Positions 42,653-51,205 of a stretch of 64,000 bases of DNA are shown here, in pieces. The position numbers were made by a program, and so were the translations under genes. How positions within the stretch are numbered: the stretch's first letter is position 1; every line of letters starts with the position of its first letter. The notes below the pieces were generated by a model. That model had not been told where the DNA came from. It did not search any database and saw nothing but the letters and a program-made list of their open reading frames with translations. The DNA comes from Kitasatospora sp. NBC_00374. Lineage in GTDB: Bacteria; Actinomycetota; Actinomycetes; Streptomycetales; Streptomycetaceae. The stretch covers positions 7,299,001 through 7,363,000 of the forward strand of contig NZ_CP107964.1 of assembly GCF_041434935.1 (NCBI RefSeq), written 5' to 3'.

Positions 42653-43495
42653 TCAGCCGGAGTTCGACGGGGTGGACCGGTGGGCGGCCCGGTCGGGGCC
42701 GGCCGGCGGCCCGGGCTCCGGCGGCGTGCCGGGCCGCGGGGGTACGCCGAGTGTGGCGAGCTGCTGCCGCAGGTCGCGGACCTCGGCGGTGAGGTCGAGG
42801 ATGGCCCGGTGGTTGACGTGGTCGATGCGGTCCTCGGCCTCGAAGCGGGCGACGAACCACGCCGCGATGTTGGCGGTCACCACACCCAGCAGGGCGATGC
42901 CGGACAGCATCAGTGCGACGGCCAGCAGCCGGCCCAGGCCGGTGGTCGGGGTGAGGTCGCCGTAGCCGACGGTGGTCATGGTGGTGAAGGACCACCAGAG
43001 CGCGTCGTCGAGCGTGCGGATGCTGGCCGTCGGCGACGAGCGCTCGATCTCCAGGACGGCGAGCGAGCCGAAGACCAGCAGTCCGAGGACCGCGCCGGCC
43101 ACGTACGTGGTCAGCCGGACCTGGGAGGCCATCCTGACCCGCCGTCCGGCCAGCAGCAGGGTCGACACCAGGCGCAGCAGCCGCAGCGGTTGGACGAGCG
43201 GCAGGACGACCGACGCCAGGTCGAGCGGGCTGCTGCGGACGAACTGCCAGCGCCGGTCGGCCAGCAGCAGCCGGGTCCCGTAGTCGGCGGCGAAGGCCGC
43301 CCACACGCCCCACTCGACCCAGGCGGCGCCGCGCAGGAACCGCCCGTCGGCCCCGGGGAAGAGGATCGGCACCGCGTACGCGAGGGCGAAGACCACGGAC
43401 AGGGCGATCAGCGGGGTCTGGGTGTGGCGTTCCCAGCGTTCGCGGCGCGTCGTCGCCGACTGCTTTCCCAGGGCGACGGTGGAGGTTGCAGACAC
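42653..43495 (-). CDS. Voltage-gated-type potassium channel
   Basis: A 280-aa integral membrane protein with an ion_trans layout: S1 (LIALSVVFALAYAVPILF), S2-S3, an Arg-rich S4-like segment (LVQPLRLLRLVSTLLL), S5, the pore loop with the K+ selectivity filter TTVGYGD, and S6. A cytoplasmic coiled coil (VRDLRQQLATLG) and a Pro-rich tail follow. It should form a tetrameric K+ channel. GTG 43495 has no Shine-Dalgarno sequence but lies six bases after a TAGCCT -10 box, so the transcript is probably leaderless. It is divergent from the universal stress protein gene. Confidence 0.9.
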   Translation of the reverse strand: MSATSTVALGKQSATTRRERWERHTQTPLIALSVVFALAYAVPILFPGADGRFLRGAAWVEWGVWAAFAADYGTRLLLADRRWQFVRSSPLDLASVVLPLVQPLRLLRLVSTLLLAGRRVRMASQVRLTTYVAGAVLGLLVFGSLAVLEIERSSPTASIRTLDDALWWSFTTMTTVGYGDLTPTTGLGRLLAVALMLSGIALLGVVTANIAAWFVARFEAEDRIDHVNHRAILDLTAEVRDLRQQLATLGVPPRPGTPPEPGPPAGPDRAAHRSTPSNSG

Positions 43496-43501
43496 GCAGC
43501 C

Positions 43502-43507
43502 AGGCTA
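43502..43507 (-). promoter_or_regulatory. -10 box for a leaderless channel transcript
   Basis: The minus strand reads TAGCCT, six bases, then the GTG start of the potassium channel. This is the leaderless arrangement, also seen at the serine hydrolase gene in this window. Confidence 0.45.
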
Positions 43508-43655
43508 AGCCCCCGCGAGGTACGGGCCGGACGGCCCGGTCGGTACCTCCGCCCCGGCGAGGTCTCCGCGCGTCCCGGGTGTCCCGCCACCGATCTCACC
43601 GGATCGGCCGCAGGATGGCAGGGCCGGGCGGGCCGGTGCGCGGAGGAGGACGGAC

Positions 43656-44513
43656 ATGGCGATCAGGTGCGTGGTGGCGGCGGTCGACGGCTCGCCGGAG
43701 AGCCTGCGGGCGGTCGACTGGGCGGCCGACGACGCGGCCCGCCGGAGCGTTCCGCTGAGGCTGGTGCACGCCTGCCTGTGGGAGCGGTACGAGGCGGAGA
43801 CCGAGGACGAGGACGAGCCGCTGTCCATCCGCACCGAGGTGAACCGGCTGATGGCCGGCGCGCTGGCACGGGCGGCCGCGCGGCAGCCCGGCGTGCCGGC
43901 CGCGACGGAGGTGCTGCCGCAGGACCCGGTGCCCGCGCTCACCGGGCTGGGCGAGCTGGAGCCGCTGCTGGTGCTGGGGGAGCGCGGCCACGGGGGTTTC
44001 GAGGGGCTGCTGCTGGGCTCGGTCGGCCTGCGGGTGGCCGCGCGGGCCCCGTATCCCGTGGTGGTGGTCCGAGGGGAGCCGGCCGATCCGACGGGCCGGT
44101 CCGGCCGGGTCGTCCTCGCGGTGGACGAGAACGAGGACGCGACGGCCGCCGCGGCCGGGTTCGCCGTCGAGCAGGCCCGGCTGCGCGGTGCGGAGCTGGA
44201 GCTGGTGCACGCCTGGCGCCCGGACTCCTTCCTGTCGGGCGGCTCGGTGCTGATGACCGGCACCACCCCGGAGGAGCTCGCCGGGCGGCTGCTGGCAGCG
44301 GTCGCGCTGCCCGGCGCCGACGGGCTGACCGTCCGCCGGGACGCGCGGCGGGGGCGGGCGGCCAAGGTTCTGCTGGAGGCGGCGGCCGACGCGGACCTCG
44401 TGGTGCTCGGCGCGGGGCGGCGGCACGGCCACGGCGGGCTGCAGCTGGGCTCGGTCAGCCACGCGGTGCTGCACCACGCGCGGTGCCCGGTGGCCGTGGT
44501 GCCGACGGGCTGA
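43656..44513 (+). CDS. Tandem universal stress protein
   Basis: A 285-aa protein with two UspA domains (about 1-140 and 150-285). Each begins with a VVxAVD strand and ends with the ATP-binding G-rich motif: GERGHGGFEGLLLGSVG in the first and GAGRRHGHGGLQLGSVS in the second. Such tandem USPs bind ATP and are induced under oxygen limitation or stasis in actinobacteria. ATG 43656 follows GGAGGAGGAC. It stands alone, divergent from the potassium channel. Confidence 0.9.
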   Translation: MAIRCVVAAVDGSPESLRAVDWAADDAARRSVPLRLVHACLWERYEAETEDEDEPLSIRTEVNRLMAGALARAAARQPGVPAATEVLPQDPVPALTGLGELEPLLVLGERGHGGFEGLLLGSVGLRVAARAPYPVVVVRGEPADPTGRSGRVVLAVDENEDATAAAAGFAVEQARLRGAELELVHAWRPDSFLSGGSVLMTGTTPEELAGRLLAAVALPGADGLTVRRDARRGRAAKVLLEAAADADLVVLGAGRRHGHGGLQLGSVSHAVLHHARCPVAVVPTG

Positions 44514-45116
44514 CCGGCCCACGCCCACGGCGCGCCGCTGCCCTTCGACGTGTTGACGCGCGGGCCGGCGGCCCGGCGTCGGCTGGCCATGCGCCGAGGG
44601 GAAGCCGACCGTCCCGCTCCGCGAGACGGGTCGGGTCCGTTCTGTCCGCGCCCCGCGCGGCCGGCCCGCGATCGTGCGCACCGGATCGATCCCGTCGGCC
44701 CGGGAGTGCGGCCGCCGAGCGGCCCCGATCGGGCCGCCGCCGCGGCCGGGTCGGACCGGCGAAGTGTCAATCCGCGTGTCTTGACAGTGATTTGGCCAGT
44801 GGACATACTCACGGCCAGCCTGAAGACGGGAGTTCCCGTCGAGACGCAGCACGTCCGAGCCCGTGACGTCGACGCTGTCCGGCCTCTCGGGGGGAGCTCG
44901 GTCGCCGGTGCGGAGCGGACGGCACCGCCCTGCGCCGGGAACCCCTACCCAGGCCGCCGCACGGAGCCGCCGGCGGCTCCCGATCACCCTCGCAGCACCC
45001 TGCGGGCCGTCCCCCGCACCGGGGCGAGGGCTCCGGGAACGGCTCGGCCGCCCGAGACCGTCAGGCGCCCGCCGAGGCCGCAGTGCTGCCGTGTCATGCC
45101 AGGAAAGGCGCCACCG
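44514..45116 (+). promoter_or_regulatory. Promoter region and about 300-nt structured leader of the permease
   Basis: 603 bp without a gene. After the promoter at 44781-44809 the transcript would carry about 300 nt before the ATG. This leader contains a perfect 18-bp palindrome (GGAGCCGCC/GGCGGCTCC, 44963-44980) and several GC-rich stems. I looked for ydaO, guanidine, SAM and lysine riboswitch cores and recognised none. The first half (44514-44780) shows nothing specific. Confidence 0.45.
44781..44809 (+). promoter_or_regulatory. Sigma-70-type promoter of the APC permease
   Basis: A perfect TTGACA (44781-44786), a 17-bp spacer and CATACT (44804-44809). The local sequence is AT-richer than its surroundings. 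It is the clearest housekeeping-type promoter in the window and points at the permease gene about 300 bp downstream. Confidence 0.6.
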
Positions 45117-46607
45117 ATGAGCACTCCCCACTCCTCCGGAGGCGGGTCGGGCCTGCGCTCGAACGTCCTCGGAACCTTCGACACGATCGTGATGGCGGTG
45201 GCCGGCAGCGCCCCGGCCTACTCGCTCGCCGCCACCACCGCCACCCTCGCCGGTGCCGCGGGGCTGTTCTCGCCCGCGGCGCTGCTCTGGTGCGCGATAC
45301 CGATGCTCGGCATCGCCTGGGCCTTCAACTACCTCGGCCGGATCGACGTCAACGCCGGCGCCAGCTACTCCTGGGTCGGCCGGGCGCTGCACCCGGCGCT
45401 GGGCTTCATGAGCGGCTGGGCACTGGTGGTCTCCGCCACCCTCTTCATGGTGGCCGGCTCACTGCCCGCCGGGTCGTACACCCTCTCGCTGTTCTCGCCC
45501 GAGCTGGCCGAGAACACCGCACTGGCGACCACGGTCGGGGCCGGCTGGTTCCTGCTGATGGCCGGTCTGGTGCTGATGGGCGCCCGGATCACCGCCCACG
45601 CCCAATGGATCATGACGGGCATCGAGATCGCGATCCTGGTCGTCTTCGGCGTGGCCGCGCTCGTCCACGGCGGCTCCGCGGCGGTCTTCTCCTGGTCCTG
45701 GATCTGGGGCTTCGGGAACTTCGGCGGGGTGAGCGGCTTCGCCGCCGCGGCCCTGATCGCCGCCTTCTACTTCTGGGGCTGGGACGTCACCGCCAACCTG
45801 AGCGAGGAGACGGCCGACAGCCGCCGCAACGCGGGCCTCGGCGGCCTGCTCGGCGTGGCGACCGCCTTCGCGATCTTCGAGATGGTGACCATCTCGGTCA
45901 ACCTGATCATCAGTCAGGAGGACATCCAGGCCAACAGCGGCACCCTGCTCGCCGACCTGGGCGAGGCCGTCTGGCCCGGCTGGGGCGGCAAGGTGCTGGT
46001 CGTCGCGGTGGTGCTGTCGACCGTCGCCACCCTGGAGACCACCCTGATCCAGGTCTCCCGCTCGCTCTTCGCGATGGGCCGCGACCGCACCGTCCCCGCC
46101 GCCTTCGGCCGCTCCCACCTGCGCTGGCAGACCCCGTGGGTGGCCCTCGCCGCCGTCTCCGTCGTCTCCCTGCTGCTGTTCGTGGCCTCCAACGCGCTCG
46201 GCTCCGTCAACACCATCCTGACCGCCGCGGTCAACGCCATCGGACTGCAGATCGCCTTCTACTACGCGCTGGCCGGACTCGCGGTCGTGGTCGCCTACCG
46301 CAGGCTGCTGTTCAAGTCGGTCTCCAACGCCGTGTTCATCGGACTCTGGCCGCTGACCGGCGCGCTGTTCATGGCCTTCGTCTTCGTCCAGGCCCTCTTC
46401 GACTTCACCGCCCTCCAACTCGGCCTGGGGCTCGGCACCCTGGCCCTCGGCCTCGTCCCGATGGGGTGGTACTGGGCCCGGGGCAGCTCCTACTACCAGC
46501 CGGCCCGACTCGACGCGGCCGACGCCGACGACATCGAAGCCCGCTACGGAGAGAGCGAGTTGAGCGTGGCAGCCGCCGACCGGGGCGGCCTCGCCACCGA
46601 TCTGTGA
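45117..46607 (+). CDS. APC family amino acid permease
   Basis: A 496-aa protein with about twelve hydrophobic helices. The APC N-terminal unwound-helix motif is AGSAPAYSLAATTATLAG; YFWGWDVTANLSEETADSRR, the conserved loop, lies after TM6. It is a proton- or exchange-driven transporter of amino acids or amines. ATG 45117 has AGGAAAGG eight bases upstream; an in-frame ATG at 45096 is less well placed. The next gene follows after 77 bp on the same strand and may be co-transcribed. The substrate is unknown. Confidence 0.88.
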   Translation: MSTPHSSGGGSGLRSNVLGTFDTIVMAVAGSAPAYSLAATTATLAGAAGLFSPAALLWCAIPMLGIAWAFNYLGRIDVNAGASYSWVGRALHPALGFMSGWALVVSATLFMVAGSLPAGSYTLSLFSPELAENTALATTVGAGWFLLMAGLVLMGARITAHAQWIMTGIEIAILVVFGVAALVHGGSAAVFSWSWIWGFGNFGGVSGFAAAALIAAFYFWGWDVTANLSEETADSRRNAGLGGLLGVATAFAIFEMVTISVNLIISQEDIQANSGTLLADLGEAVWPGWGGKVLVVAVVLSTVATLETTLIQVSRSLFAMGRDRTVPAAFGRSHLRWQTPWVALAAVSVVSLLLFVASNALGSVNTILTAAVNAIGLQIAFYYALAGLAVVVAYRRLLFKSVSNAVFIGLWPLTGALFMAFVFVQALFDFTALQLGLGLGTLALGLVPMGWYWARGSSYYQPARLDAADADDIEARYGESELSVAAADRGGLATDL

Positions 46608-46684
46608 CCCCCGCGCGGTGGGCCGCCCGGCCGGGCGGCCCACCGCCGCGTCCCCCCCGTCGTCCACCACAGGAGAGCGAGCCC

Positions 46685-47641
46685 GTGGCCAGAGCGCGCA
46701 GCCGTCCCTCGTCGTCCGCCTTCGATCCGACCCTCGGTGACCGACCGCTCGCCGAGGCACGCCAGGACGTCCTGGTCGGCCGCTGGCAGGGCGCGCGCGA
46801 CCTGCTGCGCGCCACCGGACGGGACTGGGACCGCCGCACCCACCGGATGCGCCTGCTGGCGGACGCGGCCGCCGGCAACCGTACCGTCGAGACCTGGCAG
46901 GCCGCCGAACCGGGCAGCCGCGACGCCATGGTGCTGCGCGCCGAGACCGACGTGATGCGCCTGTTCAACGCCGTCGCGGCGGGTGCCCCACCGCTGCCCG
47001 GCGCGGACGCCACCGACCGCGACCGCCTCGACCGCGCCGTACGGACCTGCCTCCTGGCCGCGGACGGCAGCCCCGAGGACCCGGTGCCCTGGGTCTCGCT
47101 GATGACCCTGGCCCGCCTCTACGCGGGCGGCCACCCGCACACCGGGCAGTGGTGGCGCGAACTGCAGGCCCGGGACCGCGACAGCCGCGAGGGCCACCAC
47201 CAGGTGCTGCGCCACGTCTCCGCCCGCTGGCACGGATCGCACGCCAAGATGTACAACTTCGCCTGGGACACCGCCTCCTTCGCGCCGTCCGGCTCCCCCC
47301 TCCTCGCGCTCACCCAGGCCGCCCGCGCCGAGCACTACCGCAGCCTCGCCGCGATCGGCGAGGCCACCGACCTGATGCTCTCCCAGCACTGGAAGAGCGA
47401 GGTCGCCGTCCGGGATCTCGACCAGACCTGCGAGCACTGGCTGCGGCACCGCGCCTTCGAGTTCGCCCAGGACGTCGCCGACCTCAACTACCTCGCGCAC
47501 GGCCTGGTGATGGCCGGCATGACCGACCAGGCCCGGTACGTCTTCACCCTGCTCGGCAACCGCCCGACCCGGGTGCCGTGGGCCTACTCGGACGACCCGG
47601 AGGAACTCTTCCGCCGCTGGTACGACCGCCTGACGCGCTGA
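46685..47641 (+). CDS. Conserved hypothetical protein, helical
   Basis: A 318-aa soluble, mostly alpha-helical protein with the pattern of repeated helix pairs: DVLVGRWQGARDLLRATGRD, LRAETDVMRLFNAV, then VPWVSLMTLARLY and the W/H-rich VSARWHGSHAKMYNFAWD. It resembles uncharacterised streptomycete proteins of similar length; no catalytic motif is visible. GTG 46685 follows AGGAGAGCG. It probably shares a transcript with the permease upstream. Confidence 0.7.
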   Translation: MARARSRPSSSAFDPTLGDRPLAEARQDVLVGRWQGARDLLRATGRDWDRRTHRMRLLADAAAGNRTVETWQAAEPGSRDAMVLRAETDVMRLFNAVAAGAPPLPGADATDRDRLDRAVRTCLLAADGSPEDPVPWVSLMTLARLYAGGHPHTGQWWRELQARDRDSREGHHQVLRHVSARWHGSHAKMYNFAWDTASFAPSGSPLLALTQAARAEHYRSLAAIGEATDLMLSQHWKSEVAVRDLDQTCEHWLRHRAFEFAQDVADLNYLAHGLVMAGMTDQARYVFTLLGNRPTRVPWAYSDDPEELFRRWYDRLTR

Positions 47642-47646
47642 CGGCG

Positions 47647-47704
47647 CCCGCGGGGCCGGTGCCCGGGCGTCCTGGCCGGATGCGCCCGGGAACCGCCCCG
47701 CGGG
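47647..47704. terminator. Long bidirectional hairpin between convergent genes
   Basis: CCCGCGGGGC (47647-47656) pairs perfectly with GCCCCGCGGG (47695-47704), and an inner 8-bp CCCGGGCG/CGCCCGGG stem extends the structure. It fills the 70-bp gap between convergent stops at 47641 and 47712. Confidence 0.6.
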
Positions 47705-47711
47705 ACTGCCG

Positions 47712-48554
47712 TCAGACGCCCTGCTCCTGCTCGGCCTCCACCTGGGCGTTCCACTCGCGCTTGCCCGCCCGCCAGGCCTCGTCGCTCTGGCCGAGCCGCC
47801 AGTAGCCCGAGATCGACAGCCGCTCGCGCGGGACGCCCCGGTCCAGCCGCAGCAGGCGCCGGAGCTCCTTCACGAAGCCCGCCTCGCCGTGCACGAAGGC
47901 CGACACCTCGCCGGCGGGGAACTCCAGCGCCGCCACCGCCTCGACGAGGGCCTCGCCCACCGGGCGGTCGCCGCGGTGCAGCCAGGTGACGCCCACGCCG
48001 TCCGGCGTGATGATCTTCTGCTCCTCCGCCGGGCCGTCCACCTCGACCAGCGCGTGGACCACGGCGCCCGCGGGCATCCGCTCCATGGCCGCCGCGATCG
48101 CGGGCAGGGCGCTCTCGTCGCCCGCCAGCAGGTGCCAGTCGGCGGCCGGATCCGGCGCGTAGCCGCCCCCGGCACCGGCGATCCGCACCGCCTCCCCGGG
48201 CAGCGCCGTCGCAGCCCAGGGCCCCGCCAGGCCCTCGTCGCCGTGGACCACGAAGTCGACGGTCAGCTCCCGCGGCTCCGGATCCCAGGCCCGCACCGTG
48301 TACGTCCGGGACACCGGCCACTGCTCCCGCGGGAACTCCTCGCGGATCCGCGCCAGATCGAACGGCTCCGGGTAGCTCACGCCCGCGGCCGGGAACAGCA
48401 GCTTGACGTACCGGTCGGTGAACTCCGAGCCGTCGAAGCCCTCCAGGCCCGCGCCCCCGAGGACCAGCCGCACCATGTGCGGAGTGATCCGCTCGGTCCG
48501 CACCACCTCCGCCGTACGGACCCGAGGTGCCTTGCGTGCCGACTGTTCCGCCAT
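47712..48554 (-). CDS. Siderophore-interacting-type FAD reductase
   Basis: A 280-aa protein of the SIP/ViuB family. FAD-binding motifs are SRTYTVRAWD (RxYTxR type) near residue 83 and DFVVHGDEGLAGPWA near residue 100. The C-terminal NAD(P)H domain contains LLAGDESALPAIAAAMERMP and ends in SISGYWRLGQSDEAWRAGK. These enzymes reduce ferric siderophores in the cytoplasm to release iron. It lies 51 bp downstream of the DDAH-like gene on the same strand and may belong to the cluster. ATG 48554 follows AGGGGGA. Confidence 0.85.
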   Translation of the reverse strand: MAEQSARKAPRVRTAEVVRTERITPHMVRLVLGGAGLEGFDGSEFTDRYVKLLFPAAGVSYPEPFDLARIREEFPREQWPVSRTYTVRAWDPEPRELTVDFVVHGDEGLAGPWAATALPGEAVRIAGAGGGYAPDPAADWHLLAGDESALPAIAAAMERMPAGAVVHALVEVDGPAEEQKIITPDGVGVTWLHRGDRPVGEALVEAVAALEFPAGEVSAFVHGEAGFVKELRRLLRLDRGVPRERLSISGYWRLGQSDEAWRAGKREWNAQVEAEQEQGV

Positions 48555-48605
48555 GAGAATCCCCCTGATCCGGCCTGACCGTGCCGAGCCAAACTAACAC
48601 CCGGC

Positions 48606-49436
48606 TCAGGCCCGCGCGCCCCGCAGCTCAAGGGTGCAGCACTTGACGCTGCCGCCGGCCTTGAGCAGTTCGGTGATGTCGACGCCGATCGGCTCGAAGC
48701 CCCGCCGGCGCAGCGCCTCGGCCAGCCCGACGGCCGCCTCCGGCAGCACCACCCGCCGGCCGTCGGACACCGCGTTCAGGCCGAACACCACGGCGTCCTC
48801 GGCGGTCGCCAGCACGGCGTCCGGGTAGAGCTCGGCAAGGGTGCGCAGGCTCTCGGCCGAGAAGGCGCCCGGGTAGTACATGATCTCGGTGTCGCTCAGC
48901 ACGGCGAGCGCGGTGTCCAGGTGGTAGTAGCGCGGGTCGACCAGCTCCAGCGTGACCACCGGACGGCCGAGCACCCGCTGCGCCTCGGCGTGCGCGCGGC
49001 GGTCGGTGCGAAACCCGGTGCCGGCCAGGATGCGCTCGCCGACCACCAGGTAGTCGCCCTCGCCCTCGTTGCTGAACTCGGCCCGGTGCACCGTCCCGTA
49101 GCCCCGGGCGCGGAACCACTCGGCGTAGGCCGGCGCCTCGCCGGTGCGCTCCGGGTGGTGGAAACGCGCCACCAGGGCCCTGCCGTCCACCACGGTCGCG
49201 CCGTTGGCGGCGAACACCATGTCCGGCAGACCGGGCAGCGGCTCGATCAGCTCGACGGTGTGGCCGAGCTCCACGAAGAGGGCGTACAGCTGCTCCCACT
49301 GGGCTATCGCGAAGTCGGTGTCGGTCGGCTTGGCCGGGTCCATCCACGGGTTGATGGAGTAGTCGACGGTGAAGTGGGTCGGCCGGCACATCAGGTAGTG
49401 GCGTGGGCGGGCGGTACGGGTGATGTCCGAGGACAC
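48606..49436 (-). CDS. Dimethylargininase / arginine deiminase-like amidinohydrolase
   Basis: A 276-aa protein of the guanidine-modifying superfamily. Recognisable elements are MCRPTHFTVDYSINPWMDP at the N-terminus, NEGEGDYLV with acidic catalytic residues, YYHLDTALAVL with the catalytic His, and a C-terminal GGSVKCCTLEL containing the nucleophile Cys. Members hydrolyse N-methylarginine or arginine to citrulline, or make ornithine. In a cluster with an amine N-monooxygenase it could supply ornithine or citrulline, or act on a guanidine intermediate. GTG 49436 follows GGAAGGAA. It lies 52 bp downstream of the flavin oxidase gene. Confidence 0.82.
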   Translation of the reverse strand: MSSDITRTARPRHYLMCRPTHFTVDYSINPWMDPAKPTDTDFAIAQWEQLYALFVELGHTVELIEPLPGLPDMVFAANGATVVDGRALVARFHHPERTGEAPAYAEWFRARGYGTVHRAEFSNEGEGDYLVVGERILAGTGFRTDRRAHAEAQRVLGRPVVTLELVDPRYYHLDTALAVLSDTEIMYYPGAFSAESLRTLAELYPDAVLATAEDAVVFGLNAVSDGRRVVLPEAAVGLAEALRRRGFEPIGVDITELLKAGGSVKCCTLELRGARA

Positions 49437-49488
49437 GTGCGGTATTCCTTCCGAAGGGGTGGTACGGGCAGGGGGCCGGAGCACGGCG

Positions 49489-50865
49489 TCACGATCCGAC
49501 GGCCTGGTCGAAGGTGAACAGGCCGTCCGGGTCGACGCGCTTCTTGATCTCCACGAGGCGCGGGTAGTTGGCGCCGTAGTACGCGGTGCGCCAGTCCGTC
49601 AGATCGGGGTCGGTAAAGTTGAGATAGGACCCTTCGGCCAGGTACGGCGCCACCGCCTCCCGCAGGTCCGCCAGCCAGCGGAGGTTCGCCGCCACGGCGG
49701 CCGGGCCGTCCCGCTCGTCCCAGGACGTGTCCATGCTGACCAGGTACTGCGCGTGGCGGTGGACGAAGGCGGTGTCCGCCTGGTCCACCCGGTTGATCGC
49801 GCCGCCCCAGCCGAACAGGGCGAGGCCGCAGCCATCCGGGTTGCCGCTGCCCGGACGGCGGGCGAGCAGGCCGAGGACCTCGGTGACGGCCTCGGGGGGC
49901 AGCGGCTCGGTGGCGAAGCCCGTGCGTACCGCGAACGCCCCGCCCGAGGTCTCGTGCAGCAGGTAGTCCTTGGCCTGCCAGAAGGTGCGGTCGGCGATGT
50001 CCGCGCGGAGCGGACGGGCCGCGGCCAGGACCGGGGCGAGGAGTTCGCGCAGCTCGCTCGCCGGGCCCAGGTGCAACCCGACGGCCGACACCACGATGTC
50101 CGGGCCGTCGGCGGCGCTGACGCCGAGCCGCACCGAGAGCTCGTCCGGTGCCTGCCGCATGACCTCCTGCAGCACCGCGAAGACGGCGGGAGCGTCGCCG
50201 CCGTCCCACAGCAGCAGGCAGGTGGAGACGTCCGGCACCGGGGAGGCCTGGAAGGTGAAGGAGACGTTGATGCCGAAGTTGCCTCCGCCGCCGCCCCGGC
50301 AGGCCCAGAACAGGTCCGGGTTCCGGTGGGCGTCGCAGGTCACCAGCTCGCCGTCGGCGGTCACCAGCGTGGTGCGCACGAGCGCGTCCGCCGTCAGCCC
50401 GAGCCGGCGCGAGGTCGCGGCGGACCCGCCGCCGAGCGCGAGGCCCGCGATGCCCACCGACGCGCCGTTGCCGAGCGCGAACGCGATCCCGTGCGGCTCG
50501 ATCGCGGCGTAGACGTCCGCCATCAGCGCGCCGCCCGCCGCCGTGACGAGGCCGGTGGAGCCGTCGGCGGTCACCGTGTTCAGTGCCCTGGTGTCCACGA
50601 CCAGGCCGGTGTTGACGGAGTAGCCCGCGTAACTGTGCCCGCCGCCGCGCGGGACGACGGGGACGCCCTCCTCGCGGGCCCACTCGACGGCGCGCCGCAC
50701 GTCGGCGACGTCCGCCACGGCGAGGACGCCGCTCGGCGCGGTCCGGGTGAACCGCCGGTTGAACGGCGCGCTGGACGTGTCGAACCCGGGCTCGCCCGGG
50801 CGCAGCACGCGGCCGGCCACGCTCTTCTCCAACTGCCGCCAGGCGGCCTCGGACACCTCGTTCAC
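49489..50865 (-). CDS. FAD-linked oxidase, berberine-bridge-like
   Basis: A 458-aa flavoprotein. VPRGGGHSYAGYSVN carries the FAD-linking His. SVGIAGLALGGGS lacks the second anchoring Cys, so linkage is probably single. CRGGGGGNFGINVSFTF and a C-terminal BBE segment (YYGANYPRLVEIKKRVDPDG) complete the family pattern. These enzymes oxidise C-H or alcohol groups with O2, often in natural-product tailoring. GTG 50865 has a weak ribosome site and lies 16 bp after the upstream stop. It is a paralogue in fold, not a close copy, of the oxidase at 28240. Confidence 0.86.
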   Translation of the reverse strand: MNEVSEAAWRQLEKSVAGRVLRPGEPGFDTSSAPFNRRFTRTAPSGVLAVADVADVRRAVEWAREEGVPVVPRGGGHSYAGYSVNTGLVVDTRALNTVTADGSTGLVTAAGGALMADVYAAIEPHGIAFALGNGASVGIAGLALGGGSAATSRRLGLTADALVRTTLVTADGELVTCDAHRNPDLFWACRGGGGGNFGINVSFTFQASPVPDVSTCLLLWDGGDAPAVFAVLQEVMRQAPDELSVRLGVSAADGPDIVVSAVGLHLGPASELRELLAPVLAAARPLRADIADRTFWQAKDYLLHETSGGAFAVRTGFATEPLPPEAVTEVLGLLARRPGSGNPDGCGLALFGWGGAINRVDQADTAFVHRHAQYLVSMDTSWDERDGPAAVAANLRWLADLREAVAPYLAEGSYLNFTDPDLTDWRTAYYGANYPRLVEIKKRVDPDGLFTFDQAVGS

Positions 50866-50881
50866 GCTGTCACGCCCATAC

Positions 50882-51205
50882 TCAGCACACCTCTTCGATG
50901 CAGGACGTCCCGGTCGCGGCGTGCGGGCCGTAGCGTTCCCAGACCTCGTGCAGCCGCACCCTGCCGTCCTCGGTCAGTTCGGGGGTGTTCACCGTGTGCC
51001 CGCAGACCACCTCGCCGGTCACGAACACGATGGTGTACCCCATGGCGAGGGAGCCGTCCGGCTGCCGGGTGCCGGCGGTCCAGCCGCGCCGGATCGCACC
51101 GCCGGCGACCTCGCCCCAGACCAGGTCGTCCTGCTGGTGGTAGACGGCGACCGTCTCGGCGTCGCCGTCCGCCGCGCGGAACCTGCGCCCGTCGTAGTCG
51201 ATCAC
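50882..51205 (-). CDS. Small conserved protein, 107 aa
   Basis: A 107-aa beta-rich protein (VIDYDGRRFRAADG, DDLVWGEVAGGAIRRGW, LHEVWERYGPHAATGTS). It matches a widespread actinomycete family sometimes labelled N-acetylglutamate synthase-like in databases, a label with no motif support here. The GTG at 51205 overlaps the cupin stop (GTGA), so it is translationally coupled to the cupin. The function is unknown. Confidence 0.7.
   Translation of the reverse strand: MIDYDGRRFRAADGDAETVAVYHQQDDLVWGEVAGGAIRRGWTAGTRQPDGSLAMGYTIVFVTGEVVCGHTVNTPELTEDGRVRLHEVWERYGPHAATGTSCIEEVC

Noticed and set aside
44816..45116. c-di-AMP (ydaO) or guanidine riboswitch in the permease leader.
   Set aside because: The conserved cores of these classes are not present on reading; the leader is reported only as structured.
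48583..48599. Possible iron-regulator (DmdR/IdeR) box upstream of the siderophore-interacting reductase: minus strand TTAGTTTGGCT.
   Set aside because: Only the left half resembles the consensus, one base is missing and the right half does not match.
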